From Burkholderiaceae bacterium (lineage in GTDB: Bacteria; Pseudomonadota; Gammaproteobacteria; Burkholderiales; Burkholderiaceae_E): 64,000 bases of DNA. The stretch covers positions 124,001 through 188,000 of the forward strand of contig JAJPES010000056.1 of NCBI GenBank assembly GCA_021166725.1, read 5' to 3'. The stretch's first letter is position 1; every line of letters starts with the position of its first letter. The notes under the pieces are model-generated. The model did no database searches. It was given only the letters and a program-made list of their open reading frames with translations, and was not told where the DNA came from. The position numbers and the translations under genes are program-made. This document shows, piece by piece, positions 1 through 8,105 of the stretch.

Positions 1-1997
1 ACTTCGATCGAGCCGCCCAGTTCGCGTACATACTCGCGGCTCTCGAACGTGCCGATCCCCATGCCGTGCGCCTTCGTCGACGAGAACGGTCGGAACAGCC
101 GGGTACGCACGAATTCCTCGCTCATTCCCTTTCCGTTGTCCTCGACCTCGATGCGCGCCTCGCCGTCTTCGGCACGCGCGCGAACCCGGATGATGCCCGA
201 AGCGGCGCAGGCATCTGCCGCGTTCTGCAGCAGGTGCCCGAGCACCCGCTCGAGCCGATCGGCATGCGCGAGCACCGATCGTTTGGCAACCGACGCGTCG
301 ATCTCGAGCGACGGCTCGGGCTGCAGGCCATGCCGTCCGGCGACCGCGCGGCCGAGTGCGTCGGCGATGCGAACCGGCGCCGGCTGCTCGACCGGACGTG
401 CTCCCACCCTCAATTGCAGCAGCAACCCCTGCATGCGGTCGATGACGTTTTCCACGGTCGACAGCATGTCCGCCTGGAACTCGGGGTTGTCACGGTGACG
501 CTGCGCATTGCGCAACATCAGCGAAAGCTGCGCGACCAGGTTCTTCAGGTCGTGAACGACGAAGGCGGACATGCGGTTGAACGACTCGAACTGCTGCGCC
601 TGCACGAGTTGCTCCACGGCGCGCTGCACGCCGAGGTAGCTCGCCGCCTGGCGGGCGGCGGCTTTCACCAGGTCTCGCACTTCCCAGTCGATCGCCAATG
701 GTGCGAGCGGCCGCTCGAGCAGCACGAGGCCGAGCAACTCGCGCTCGAGCAGCAGCGGTACGAGGAGCCAGCCTGACGTGTAGCTTTCGAAGCCGTCGGG
801 CAGCGCAAGACCGTCGTAGCGATCGCGGTGATTGCGCCATTCGTCGAGCTCGATGACCCATTCGCGTTCGGCCAGGAAGGCGACGAGCGGATCGGCGAGC
901 GGCAGCGCTTCACGGGGTCCGCGGTAGCTCTGGCGTGCCACGCAGTGCAGTGCGTCGCCGTTGCGCAGCCACAGGGCGCCGCCGCGGCTCTCGACGGTGT
1001 GCGCCAGTGCGCGCAGTGCGCGATGCGGCAGGTCGTCCGCCTGCGCGTCATCGCGCTGTTGGGACAGGGCATCGGTCAGGCGCAGCCACTGCTCGCGGTA
1101 GTCGAAACGATACGAGAAGAAGTGCTTGGACAGGAACACGCGCAGCCGCGCGCGCGCGGTGCCCGACATCAGCACGACGAGCAGGCCGATCGCGCCGCCG
1201 AAGAGCACCAGCGTCTGAGCGGCGGCGCCCCATTCGCCGCCGAAGAAGCGGATGTAGTAGCCGACGCCGGCGAACAGCAGCAGGTAGGCGCCCGACGCGA
1301 ACAAGGCCGCCGAGTGGAAGACGACCGAGCGCGAAACCGAGATGTCGAGCTTCCACTGCGGGTTGCGCGCAGCGGCGAGGGCGATCAACGGAACGAGCAG
1401 TGCGTTGGCGAAGCCGCGCGCGATCCACCACGAAGGGTCCAGCTGCGAGAACAGCATCGCGTCGCTGTAGAGCAGCAGATCGAACGAGAACAGGCCGGCG
1501 AGCGCGATCGCCAGGTATTTCAGGCTCCATCGGTGTGCAGGGTCGGTGTTGCGGTAGACCTGCTCCAGGCAGACGAGGCCGGTGACGGCGAGTAGCGTGC
1601 GCACCGTGAACGCCAGCGTCGCCTGCGGATCGAGGAAATCGATGGCGAGCGATGCGGCGCCGAGCGCGGCGACGAGCGCCAGCGCGCGTCGTCGCGTTCG
1701 GTCGAGCGGGTCGTCGTCGGCGGGCACGGGCCGCGCGTTGCCGAGCAGTTGCAGCAGCAGCACGATCCACACGAGACTGCGTACCGCCTCGAGCGCCCTG
1801 CCGAGGACGAAGGCCGGCGGCCACGGGACGAGCATCAGCGTGAGCGTGCCGGCCCACAGCACCTGTACGCCTACCGCGGCGAGCAGGAGATTGCCGGTGC
1901 GGTTGCCGCTGCGCCGTACGGCGAGCAGCGCGGCCAGCAGCAGCCACGCGACCGTGGCCGCCCCGAAGCTCGCAAGCCCCAGCGAGCGCAGGTCCAT
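1..1997 (-). CDS. prsK: PEP-CTERM system sensor histidine kinase PrsK (3' end cut by window)
   Basis: Membrane-bound histidine kinase of the exosortase (XrtA)/PEP-CTERM exopolysaccharide system; in known systems it pairs with the sigma-54 activator PrsR. The reading frame opens with ATG at 1997 and runs off the window after about 665 residues, so only the last residues are missing. The N-terminal half is a series of hydrophobic helices, beginning within the first 30 residues. A GAF-like middle section is followed by the H-box HDLKNLVAQL, an N-box (LLQNAADAS), a G1 box (DNGKGM) and a G2-like GMGIGTF close to the edge. It lies 6 nt downstream of the glycosyltransferase gene and is presumably co-transcribed. 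The family assignment rests on the helix-rich N-terminus, the H-box and the neighbour. The partner prsR should lie just left of base 1. Confidence 0.87.
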   Translation of the reverse strand, partial: MDLRSLGLASFGAATVAWLLLAALLAVRRSGNRTGNLLLAAVGVQVLWAGTLTLMLVPWPPAFVLGRALEAVRSLVWIVLLLQLLGNARPVPADDDPLDRTRRRALALVAALGAASLAIDFLDPQATLAFTVRTLLAVTGLVCLEQVYRNTDPAHRWSLKYLAIALAGLFSFDLLLYSDAMLFSQLDPSWWIARGFANALLVPLIALAAARNPQWKLDISVSRSVVFHSAALFASGAYLLLFAGVGYYIRFFGGEWGAAAQTLVLFGGAIGLLVVLMSGTARARLRVFLSKHFFSYRFDYREQWLRLTDALSQQRDDAQADDLPHRALRALAHTVESRGGALWLRNGDALHCVARQSYRGPREALPLADPLVAFLAEREWVIELDEWRNHRDRYDGLALPDGFESYTSGWLLVPLLLERELLGLVLLERPLAPLAIDWEVRDLVKAAARQAASYLGVQRAVEQLVQAQQFESFNRMSAFVVHDLKNLVAQLSLMLRNAQRHRDNPEFQADMLSTVENVIDRMQGLLLQLRVGARPVEQPAPVRIADALGRAVAGRHGLQPEPSLEIDASVAKRSVLAHADRLERVLGHLLQNAADACAASGIIRVRARAEDGEARIEVEDNGKGMSEEFVRTRLFRPFSSTKAHGMGIGTFESREYVRELGGSIE

Positions 1998-2003
1998 GGA
2001 CGC

Positions 2004-3377
2004 TTACCGCGCTCCCTTGCCCAGCAGGACGACCTGCACCGTGTCGACGAGGATCAGCAGGTCGAGGAACAACGAGTGGTTCTTCACGTAGTACAGGTCG
2101 TACTGTAGCTTGGCGAGCGAGTCGTCGACCGACGCGCCGTACGGATAGCGCACCTGGGACCAGCCGGTGACGCCGGGCTTCACGCTGTGGCGTACGTCGT
2201 AGTAGGGAATGTCCTCGAGCAGGTGCTGCACGAAGAAAGGCCGCTCGGGACGCGGGCCGACGAAGCTCATGTCGCCACGCAGCACGTTGAACAACTGCGG
2301 CAGTTCGTCGATTCGCGAGCGGCGCAGGAAGCGGCCGACCGCGGTGATGCGCGAGTCGTTCGCGCCGGCCCAGCGCGGATGGCCGTCCTTTTCCGCGTCC
2401 TGCACCATCGTGCGCAGCTTCAGGATGGTGAACGGCACGCCGCCCTGGCCGACGCGCTCCTGCCGGTAGAACACCGGCAATCCGCTCTCGAGGAAGATCG
2501 CGGCGATCGCCAGCAGCAGCACCGGCAGCGTGATTGCGAGCAGTATCAGGCTTACCGCGACGTCGAACGAGCGCTTGATCATGTCGCGGAACAGCCCCTG
2601 GTCGAATCCCGAGCTGAAGATCAGCCAGCTCGCGCGCAGGTTGTCGATCTTCAGCACGCCGAGTTCGCGCTCGTAGAACGACGTGATGTCCATCACGCGG
2701 ATGCCGCGCAGCTTGCAGTCGAGCAACTGGCGCAGCGGCAGTACGCCTCCACGACGTTCGCGCAGCGCGAGCACGATCTCCGAGACGCGCAACTCGCGTG
2801 TGGTGCGCAGCAGGTGCGCGTGATCGAAGCGTCGCTCGCCGTCGGGCATCACGCGCTCGGCCACCACCGGGTAGACCCCTGCGTACTGGACGGTGCGCCC
2901 GCGTGCGGCGTCGTGCAGGAAGCGGATGATGTCCTCGGCCTCCGGGCCGTTGCCCAGCACCAGCACGCGCCGCTTCGGCAGCCCGATGTCGCTGACGCGA
3001 AAGAGCATCACCCGCAGCAGCAGCACGCCGGCCACCGCGAATACCGAGGTGACGGCGAACACGCCGCGTCCGACGTAGGTTGCGGGAAAGAGATAGAACA
3101 ATGCCGTCATTACGACGAGCGACAGGCCGTAGGCGACGACCAGGCGCTGCATCGTGACGCGGAACGGTTCGCTCTGTGCCTCGTACATGCCAAGGCCGGT
3201 CATCATCAGCAACATTACCGCCGTGAACAGGCCTGCCTGCACGACGGGCAGCGGACCGGATTGCTCCATCAGGCGGACCTCGAAACCGAGGACCATCGAC
3301 TGGAACAGCACCATCGCTTCGATCAGCGTGAGCAGCAGGACACGAAGCGACAGGTAGTGATTGAACAGGCGAATCAT
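2004..3377 (-). CDS. XrtA/PEP-CTERM system sugar transferase (TIGR03013-like)
   Basis: Polyprenyl-phosphate sugar-1-phosphate transferase that would start assembly of exopolysaccharide repeat units at the inner membrane. The 457-residue protein has about four N-terminal membrane helices, a nucleotide-binding-like region with LVLGNGPEAED, then a further helix starting near KRSFDVAVSL. The C-terminal bacterial sugar transferase domain carries the family hallmarks ERVGQGGVPF, ILKLRTM, RIDELPQLFNVL and FVGPRPERPFF. Its length and the adjacent prsK fit the TIGR03013 subgroup that travels with exosortase A. Start is ATG at 3377; about 200 nt without a gene separate it from mtfA. The substrate sugar cannot be read from the sequence. 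Confidence 0.9.
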   Translation of the reverse strand: MIRLFNHYLSLRVLLLTLIEAMVLFQSMVLGFEVRLMEQSGPLPVVQAGLFTAVMLLMMTGLGMYEAQSEPFRVTMQRLVVAYGLSLVVMTALFYLFPATYVGRGVFAVTSVFAVAGVLLLRVMLFRVSDIGLPKRRVLVLGNGPEAEDIIRFLHDAARGRTVQYAGVYPVVAERVMPDGERRFDHAHLLRTTRELRVSEIVLALRERRGGVLPLRQLLDCKLRGIRVMDITSFYERELGVLKIDNLRASWLIFSSGFDQGLFRDMIKRSFDVAVSLILLAITLPVLLLAIAAIFLESGLPVFYRQERVGQGGVPFTILKLRTMVQDAEKDGHPRWAGANDSRITAVGRFLRRSRIDELPQLFNVLRGDMSFVGPRPERPFFVQHLLEDIPYYDVRHSVKPGVTGWSQVRYPYGASVDDSLAKLQYDLYYVKNHSLFLDLLILVDTVQVVLLGKGAR

Positions 3378-3573
3378 TGCGGGCGCAGATCGTTATTTCT
3401 TCATGGTGCGCAATCGACGGGGCTTGCGGTAGGAAAAACCGCACCACGGCTGGATCGAGCTGCCGTTGCGCTGAAACCGAACCCGGGATCGAAAGCATAG
3501 GCCATCGCTTCGCTTCTTGTACCCACGGGGTTTTTCCGTAAGCCGTTCGCGACGCCGGTGTGGGGGATTATCG

Positions 3574-4425
3574 CTACGGCAGGCGTGCGAACAGCGGATC
3601 CTGTCGAAAATATTCGCGGAACAACTCGTAGAGCGCCGGGTAGGCGCGCCGCAGCGGCAGCGGCGCCGTGAAGAAATGCTCGCTGGCCACGGCGAAGAAC
3701 TCGGCCGGATCGGTGGCGGCGTAAGGATCGAGCGGCAGGCGTTCGTACCAGTGATCGGCTGCCGGCGATTCCGGGTCGATATGGCGCGGAATCGACGCTT
3801 CGAGCGCATCCAGGCGCGCGCCGAAGTCGTCCCAGGCTTCGGTCATCGTGCGGGTCCAGCGCGCGCGCATTCCCGCGGGCAGCGGAGGAGTGCCGTCGGC
3901 GCCCCCGTCGAGCAGGTCGAGCTTGTGCGCGAATTCGTGGATGACGACGTTGTAGCCCGCGTGCTGCCCGTTCGGATCGGCGTCCGGCCACGACAGCACC
4001 ACCGGGCCGCCGTCCATCGCTTCGCCGGACAGTTCGTCATCGAATTCGTGGACGACGCCGGCTTCGTCCACCTGCTTTCGGGGCGCGACGAAGCGATCGG
4101 GATAGACGACGATTTCGACGAAATCCCGGTAGGCGCGCAGCGCCAGGTGCAGCGTCGGCAGGCACGCCTGGATCGCGATGGCGATGCGGACGTCGTCGTC
4201 GACGGTGAAGTCCGCCGCGCCGCTGAACTGCTTCTCGGCGATGAACGCCTCGCAGTTCGCCTTGAGTTGCCGGCGTTCGTCGTCGTCGAGATGGGCGAGG
4301 AACGGCATGCGCCCGCTGATCCGGCGCCAGGCGGCATCGTCGATCGGCGGGGGCGGAGGCCGGGTGAGCAGTTTGCGCAGCAAGCTCGAAGTAAGCGCGT
4401 TCTTGCGTTGCCTATAATCGGACAC
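3574..4425 (-). CDS. mtfA: M90 family zinc metallopeptidase (MtfA-like)
   Basis: Predicted cytoplasmic zinc peptidase of the MtfA (DUF980, peptidase M90) family. In E. coli MtfA binds the repressor Mlc and relieves repression of glucose transport, and it has aminopeptidase activity. The 283-residue protein has the zinc motif HEFAH (about residues 163-167) followed by KLDLLDG, and a downstream AVASEHFF segment that supplies the family's third ligand Glu. There is no signal peptide. Length matches the family (about 265-290). It is divergent from relA, with only 50 nt between the two starts, so they share a promoter region. The physiological target in a betaproteobacterium is unknown. Confidence 0.9.
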   Translation of the reverse strand: MSDYRQRKNALTSSLLRKLLTRPPPPPIDDAAWRRISGRMPFLAHLDDDERRQLKANCEAFIAEKQFSGAADFTVDDDVRIAIAIQACLPTLHLALRAYRDFVEIVVYPDRFVAPRKQVDEAGVVHEFDDELSGEAMDGGPVVLSWPDADPNGQHAGYNVVIHEFAHKLDLLDGGADGTPPLPAGMRARWTRTMTEAWDDFGARLDALEASIPRHIDPESPAADHWYERLPLDPYAATDPAEFFAVASEHFFTAPLPLRRAYPALYELFREYFRQDPLFARLP

Positions 4426-4475
4426 CGCTCGACAGGCGCAAAAAGCGGCCGATCGAGCGCCGACGGGATCGCAAC

Positions 4476-6872
4476 ATGTCCACGCAGCCGATGCACAAGC
4501 AAGCGGCCGCGGCGCAATCGGGATCCGAGAATATCATCGAGCCCGTGTCGTCCGCGGCGTCGGCGCTTGCGTGGGCGGCCGAGCGCGTCGACGGCGCGGC
4601 CGGGCGCAGCGGCGAGGGCCACGTCGAGCATGCGCGCGCGACCATCGAGATCCTGCGGTCGCTGGGCGCCGACGAGGCTTCGCGGACGGCGATGGCGCTC
4701 GTCGCGCCCGCCGAGCGCCTGCCGCTGCGGGAGATCGAGGCGCGCTTCGGCGTCGAGGTCGCGCGGCTCGTCGACGGGATGCGGCAGATCCAGCGATTGC
4801 GCGAATTGCACGCGCAGGCGGGCGCCGGGCAGAGCGAGACGTTGCGCCGGATGCTGCTCGCGATGGCTACCGATATCCGCGTCGTGGTCATTCGCCTTGC
4901 ATCGCGCCTGCGCACGCTGCGCTACCACGCTGCGACGCGCGAGCTTCCCGACGTCGCGGTGGCGCGCGAGACGCTCGACGTGCTGGCGCCGCTGGCCAAC
5001 CGGCTCGGCCTGTGGCAGCTGAAGTGGGAGCTGGAGGATCTTGCGTTCCGCTTCGTCGAGCCCGATGCGTATCGAACGCTCGCCCGCGAACTCGAGCAGC
5101 GTCGCACCGAGCGCGAGGCCTTCGTCGCGCACGCGGCGCAGAAATTGCGCAGTGCGCTGGAAACGGCCGGAATCCGCGCGGAACTGAGCGGCCGACCGAA
5201 GCACATTCACAGCATCCACGAGAAGATGCGGCGCAAGCAGCGCACGCTCGAACAGATCAGCGACCTGCACGCATTGCGTGCGATCGTCGACACGGTGGCG
5301 CAGTGCTACGCCACGCTCGACGTCGTGCACGGACTGTGGCAGCAGGTGCCCGAGGAGTACGACGACTACATCGCGCGTCCGAAACCGAACGGTTATCGCT
5401 CGCTTCATACGGTGGTCGTCGCCGACGGCGGACGCTTGCTCGAAGTGCAGATCCGTACGCGGGAGATGCATCGCCACGCCGAGTACGGGATCGCCTCGCA
5501 CTGGCAGTACAAGGAGCGCGGCACGAGCGTGCCGGACGCCGCGCGCCAGCAGGCGGGCGATGCGGAGCGGGTCGCGTGGATGAGGCAGTTGCTGGCGTGG
5601 CAGAGCGATGTCGGGCGATCGCTCGATGCGGGGGCGCCGGGCGGGGCGGCGCAGGCAGCGGCGGCGAGCGGAGTTGCGGGCGGCGTTGCGGGCAGGGCGA
5701 CTTCCGAAGCGACCCCGGGCGCGAGCGTCGACGCGGCGCAGCGCATCTACGTGCTCACGCCGCAGGCACGCGTGATCGAGTTGCCGGCCGGATCCACGCC
5801 CATCGATTTCGCCTACCACGTGCACACGACACTGGGGCATCGCTGCCGCGGTGCACGCGTCGACGGTCATCTCGTTCCGTTGAACACGCAACTGCGCAAC
5901 GCGCAGACGGTCGAAGTGATCGCCGCCCGGGAAGGCGCGCACGACGGGCCGTCGCGCGACTGGCTGAACCCGCAGCTCGGCTACGTGCGCAGTCCTCGCG
6001 CGCGCACCAAGGTGCGGCAGTGGTTCAACGCGCTCGAGCTCGAACGCGAGACGGCGACGGGACGCGAGCGCGTCGAACGCGTCCTGCAGCGCGAAGGGCG
6101 CACCGCGCTGTCGCTCGACGAGCTTGCCCGCCGGCTCGGTTTCGAGGCGACCGGCCCGCTCTTCGTGGCGGTGGCGCGCGAGGAGATCGGCCCGCGACAG
6201 CTCGAGGAGGCGGTGCGGCAGGCGCACCGGCCGCCGGTGGCTTCAGGGCAGGGCGCGGGCGGCTCGGCGGCGGGTGCGGCAGGGGCGAGCGTGCAGCCGA
6301 CTGCCGCGGGGTCCGCTGCGGGCGGGGCCGGCGCGTCGGGCCTGAAAACGGACGAACCGGCGACGCTCGTCACGAGGTTGCGCAGGCCCGGCGACGCTAC
6401 CGGCCGCGGCGATGGCGTGCTCGTCGTCGGCATCGACTCGCTGATGACGCAGCTGGCTCGCTGCTGCCGGCCGATTCCACCCGATCCGATCGCCGGTTTC
6501 GTGACCAAGGGACGCGGCGTGTCGATCCATCGCGACAGCTGCGCGGCGTATGCGAAGCTGGTCACGCAGGCGCCCGAGCGCGTGATCGAGGCGACGTGGA
6601 GCGAGGCGGCGTTGCGCGACGACGGCGAAGGTCGCGCGCGCCGCTTTCCGGTGGACGTCGAGTTTCGCGTGAGCGAGCGGCCGGCGCTGCTGCGCGACAT
6701 CACCGAGATCCTGGCGCGTGAGCGGGTCAACGTGCTCGCGATGAAGACGCTCGCCCGCCAGTCGCTGAGCAGCATCCGCGTGACGCTCGAGGTGCGCGAT
6801 GCGGCGCATCTGGCGCGTACGCTGGCGGCGGTGCGCGAGGTGAGCGGAGTGGTGCACGCGGGGCGGCGCTGA
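4476..6872 (+). CDS. relA: GTP pyrophosphokinase RelA (ppGpp synthetase I)
   Basis: Makes (p)ppGpp from ATP and GTP or GDP on stalled ribosomes during the stringent response. The 798-residue protein has a degenerate N-terminal HD domain: the HDxxED metal motif of active hydrolases is absent. The synthetase domain carries EYDDYIA at about residues 294-300, the acidic EXDD signature of RelA-type monofunctional synthetases, followed by KPNGYRSLHTVV. A TGS domain starts near residue 424, and zinc-finger-like and ACT segments finish the protein. Alanine/glycine-rich low-complexity linkers at about residues 385-410 and 590-620 look like lineage-specific expansions. Start ATG 4476 was chosen because it leaves a normal-length N-terminus. 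SpoT is encoded 4.3 kb away on the other strand. Confidence 0.95.
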   Translation: MSTQPMHKQAAAAQSGSENIIEPVSSAASALAWAAERVDGAAGRSGEGHVEHARATIEILRSLGADEASRTAMALVAPAERLPLREIEARFGVEVARLVDGMRQIQRLRELHAQAGAGQSETLRRMLLAMATDIRVVVIRLASRLRTLRYHAATRELPDVAVARETLDVLAPLANRLGLWQLKWELEDLAFRFVEPDAYRTLARELEQRRTEREAFVAHAAQKLRSALETAGIRAELSGRPKHIHSIHEKMRRKQRTLEQISDLHALRAIVDTVAQCYATLDVVHGLWQQVPEEYDDYIARPKPNGYRSLHTVVVADGGRLLEVQIRTREMHRHAEYGIASHWQYKERGTSVPDAARQQAGDAERVAWMRQLLAWQSDVGRSLDAGAPGGAAQAAAASGVAGGVAGRATSEATPGASVDAAQRIYVLTPQARVIELPAGSTPIDFAYHVHTTLGHRCRGARVDGHLVPLNTQLRNAQTVEVIAAREGAHDGPSRDWLNPQLGYVRSPRARTKVRQWFNALELERETATGRERVERVLQREGRTALSLDELARRLGFEATGPLFVAVAREEIGPRQLEEAVRQAHRPPVASGQGAGGSAAGAAGASVQPTAAGSAAGGAGASGLKTDEPATLVTRLRRPGDATGRGDGVLVVGIDSLMTQLARCCRPIPPDPIAGFVTKGRGVSIHRDSCAAYAKLVTQAPERVIEATWSEAALRDDGEGRARRFPVDVEFRVSERPALLRDITEILARERVNVLAMKTLARQSLSSIRVTLEVRDAAHLARTLAAVREVSGVVHAGRR

Positions 6873-6900
6873 GGTGCCGGCGGGGTGCGGGTTGCGGCGG

Positions 6901-6958
6901 GTGGCGGGTGGCGGGTGGCCGGCTCCGGCACCGGCTCCGGCTCCGGCTCCGGCTCCGG
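6901..6958. repeat. Short tandem repeats (7-bp GTGGCGG, then 6-bp CCGGCT)
   Basis: Just behind relA are two and a half copies of GTGGCGG (6901-6921) running into about six and a half copies of CCGGCT, one of them CCGGCA (6919-6958). No credible gene covers the array; it lies between the ends of the convergent genes relA and mogA. Arrays like this arise by slippage and could vary in length between isolates. Confidence 0.85.
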
Positions 6959-7022
6959 GCAGCGCGGCGCGGCGCCCCGAGTTCCCGCGGCCCGGGCTCC
7001 AAAATGATGCGTTTACGCTTGT

Positions 7023-7043
7023 GGAATCGATTCCACGAGCGAA
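7023..7043. repeat. Copy 1 of a 21-nt dispersed repeat, GGAA-N4-TTCCACGAGCGAA
   Basis: Reads GGAA TCGA TTCC followed by ACGAGCGAA. The palindromic core extends outward to a perfect 16-bp palindrome (7021-7036). A second copy with the same fixed bases lies at 11010-11030. Both copies sit between convergent genes. Confidence 0.6.
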
Positions 7044-7056
7044 CAGGCTCGTTTTT
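7035..7056 (+). terminator. Possible Rho-independent terminator after relA
   Basis: ACGAGC (7035-7040), a six-base loop, GCTCGT (7047-7052) and an uninterrupted run of five T (7052-7056). It lies about 160 nt beyond the relA stop. The stem is short and partly overlaps the 21-nt repeat, so its activity is uncertain. Confidence 0.45.
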
Positions 7057-7132
7057 GGAGTCGGACCTGCAACTCGATGCGCCCGCGCTGCTGGCGGATC
7101 CAGAATCGTGCGAGACCGCGGCGCACGAGGAT

Positions 7133-7756
7133 CTACCCGGCCTTCGGCTTCTGCGCCGACTTCGGCCGGAACGCCTTGCACACCGCCTCGTTCGTTTCCA
7201 GGTACGGCCCGCCGAGGAGGTCGAGACAGTAGGGAACGGCCGAGAAGATGCCGTGCACGAGCACCTTGCCATCGGCGTCGCGCACGCCTTCGAGCGTCTC
7301 GCGGATCGCCTTCGGCTGACCCGGCAGGTTGACGATCAGCGCGTTGCCCCGAACGACGGCAACCTGGCGCGACAGGATCGCGGTGGGCACGTAATGCAGG
7401 CTCACCTGGCGCATCTGTTCGCCGAAGCCCGGCATCTCGCGTTCGCCGATGGCGCGCGTGGCTTCGGGGGTGACGTCGCGCAGCGCGGGGCCGGTGCCGC
7501 CGGTGGTGAGCACGAGCGCGCAGCCTTCGCGGTCGACGAGCTCGACGAGCGTGCGTTCGATCGTCTCGCGATCGTCGGGAATCAGGCGGACCACCGGCTT
7601 CCAGGCACTTGCGAGCGCCGAATCGAGCCATTGCTGCAGGCCCGGTACACCCTGGTCGGTATAGACGCCCTGTGACGCGCGGTCGCTGATCGAAACCAGG
7701 CCGATCTTCGGCGCTTCGGGCAATGCGCCCGTCGGCGTGGTGGTTGGCGTGCTCAT
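7133..7756 (-). CDS. mog: Molybdopterin adenylyltransferase MogA
   Basis: Adenylylates molybdopterin before molybdate insertion in molybdenum cofactor synthesis; cytoplasmic. The 207-residue protein has the MoCF-binding fold, with IGLVSISDRAS at the start of the first strand, the nucleotide-binding TTGGTGPALRDVTPEA loop near residues 85-100, and the LVNLPGQPKAI-type segment late in the protein. Length fits MogA rather than the larger MoeA. It follows the shortened darP on the same strand with a 42-nt gap, so the two may be co-transcribed. No other Moco genes are nearby. Confidence 0.93.
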   Translation of the reverse strand: MSTPTTTPTGALPEAPKIGLVSISDRASQGVYTDQGVPGLQQWLDSALASAWKPVVRLIPDDRETIERTLVELVDREGCALVLTTGGTGPALRDVTPEATRAIGEREMPGFGEQMRQVSLHYVPTAILSRQVAVVRGNALIVNLPGQPKAIRETLEGVRDADGKVLVHGIFSAVPYCLDLLGGPYLETNEAVCKAFRPKSAQKPKAG

Positions 7757-7798
7757 CGCGTTCTCGGTGTCGTGCCCGGTGTGGGGCCGCCGTTGTTC

Positions 7799-8065
7799 TC
7801 ATCGTCCGATCTGGGCGAGCGCCGCACGCAACGCTTCGGCGTCCACATCGCGCATCAGGCGTCCGATGAACTGCAATTGACGGCGACGGCCTTCGTGGCT
7901 GCGCGTGACGCGCGCAGCGCGTACTGCATCGGCCAGGCGCTCGTCGATGGGCAGGCCGTCGATCTCGTGGTCGTCGAGCGCGACCAGGCTTTCGCCGAGC
8001 GCCTGCAGTTCGTGCATCTCGCGCTTGCGCTGCGTCTTGCTGGGCTTCTCGTCGGGAAAATGCAT
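7799..8065 (-). CDS. darP: Shortened DarP/YjgA (DUF615) ribosome-associated protein
   Basis: DarP (YjgA) is a late-stage 50S subunit assembly factor, usually about 180-200 residues. This gene encodes only 88. The visible part is the family's N-terminal half: SKTQRKREMHELQALG, then LPIDERLADAVRAAR and GRRRQLQFIGRLMRDV. The frame stops directly after ALAQIGR, where other members go on for another 80-90 residues. Only 42 nt separate the stop from mogA, so the missing half is deleted rather than frameshifted. Start is ATG 8065, 40 nt from the divergent pmbA start. It may be a functional short form or a decaying gene. Confidence 0.75.
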   Translation of the reverse strand: MHFPDEKPSKTQRKREMHELQALGESLVALDDHEIDGLPIDERLADAVRAARVTRSHEGRRRQLQFIGRLMRDVDAEALRAALAQIGR

Positions 8066-8105
8066 GGAAGGCGCGTCGAACGGGCGCTGTTATGATAACC
8101 GCGAC

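Noticed and set aside
3440-3470. Possible sigma-54 promoter for the PEP-CTERM glycosyltransferase on the minus strand (TGGTGCG-N4-TTCC)
   Set aside because: It mismatches the consensus in both elements (TGGCACG and TTGC), so it is not distinguishable from chance.
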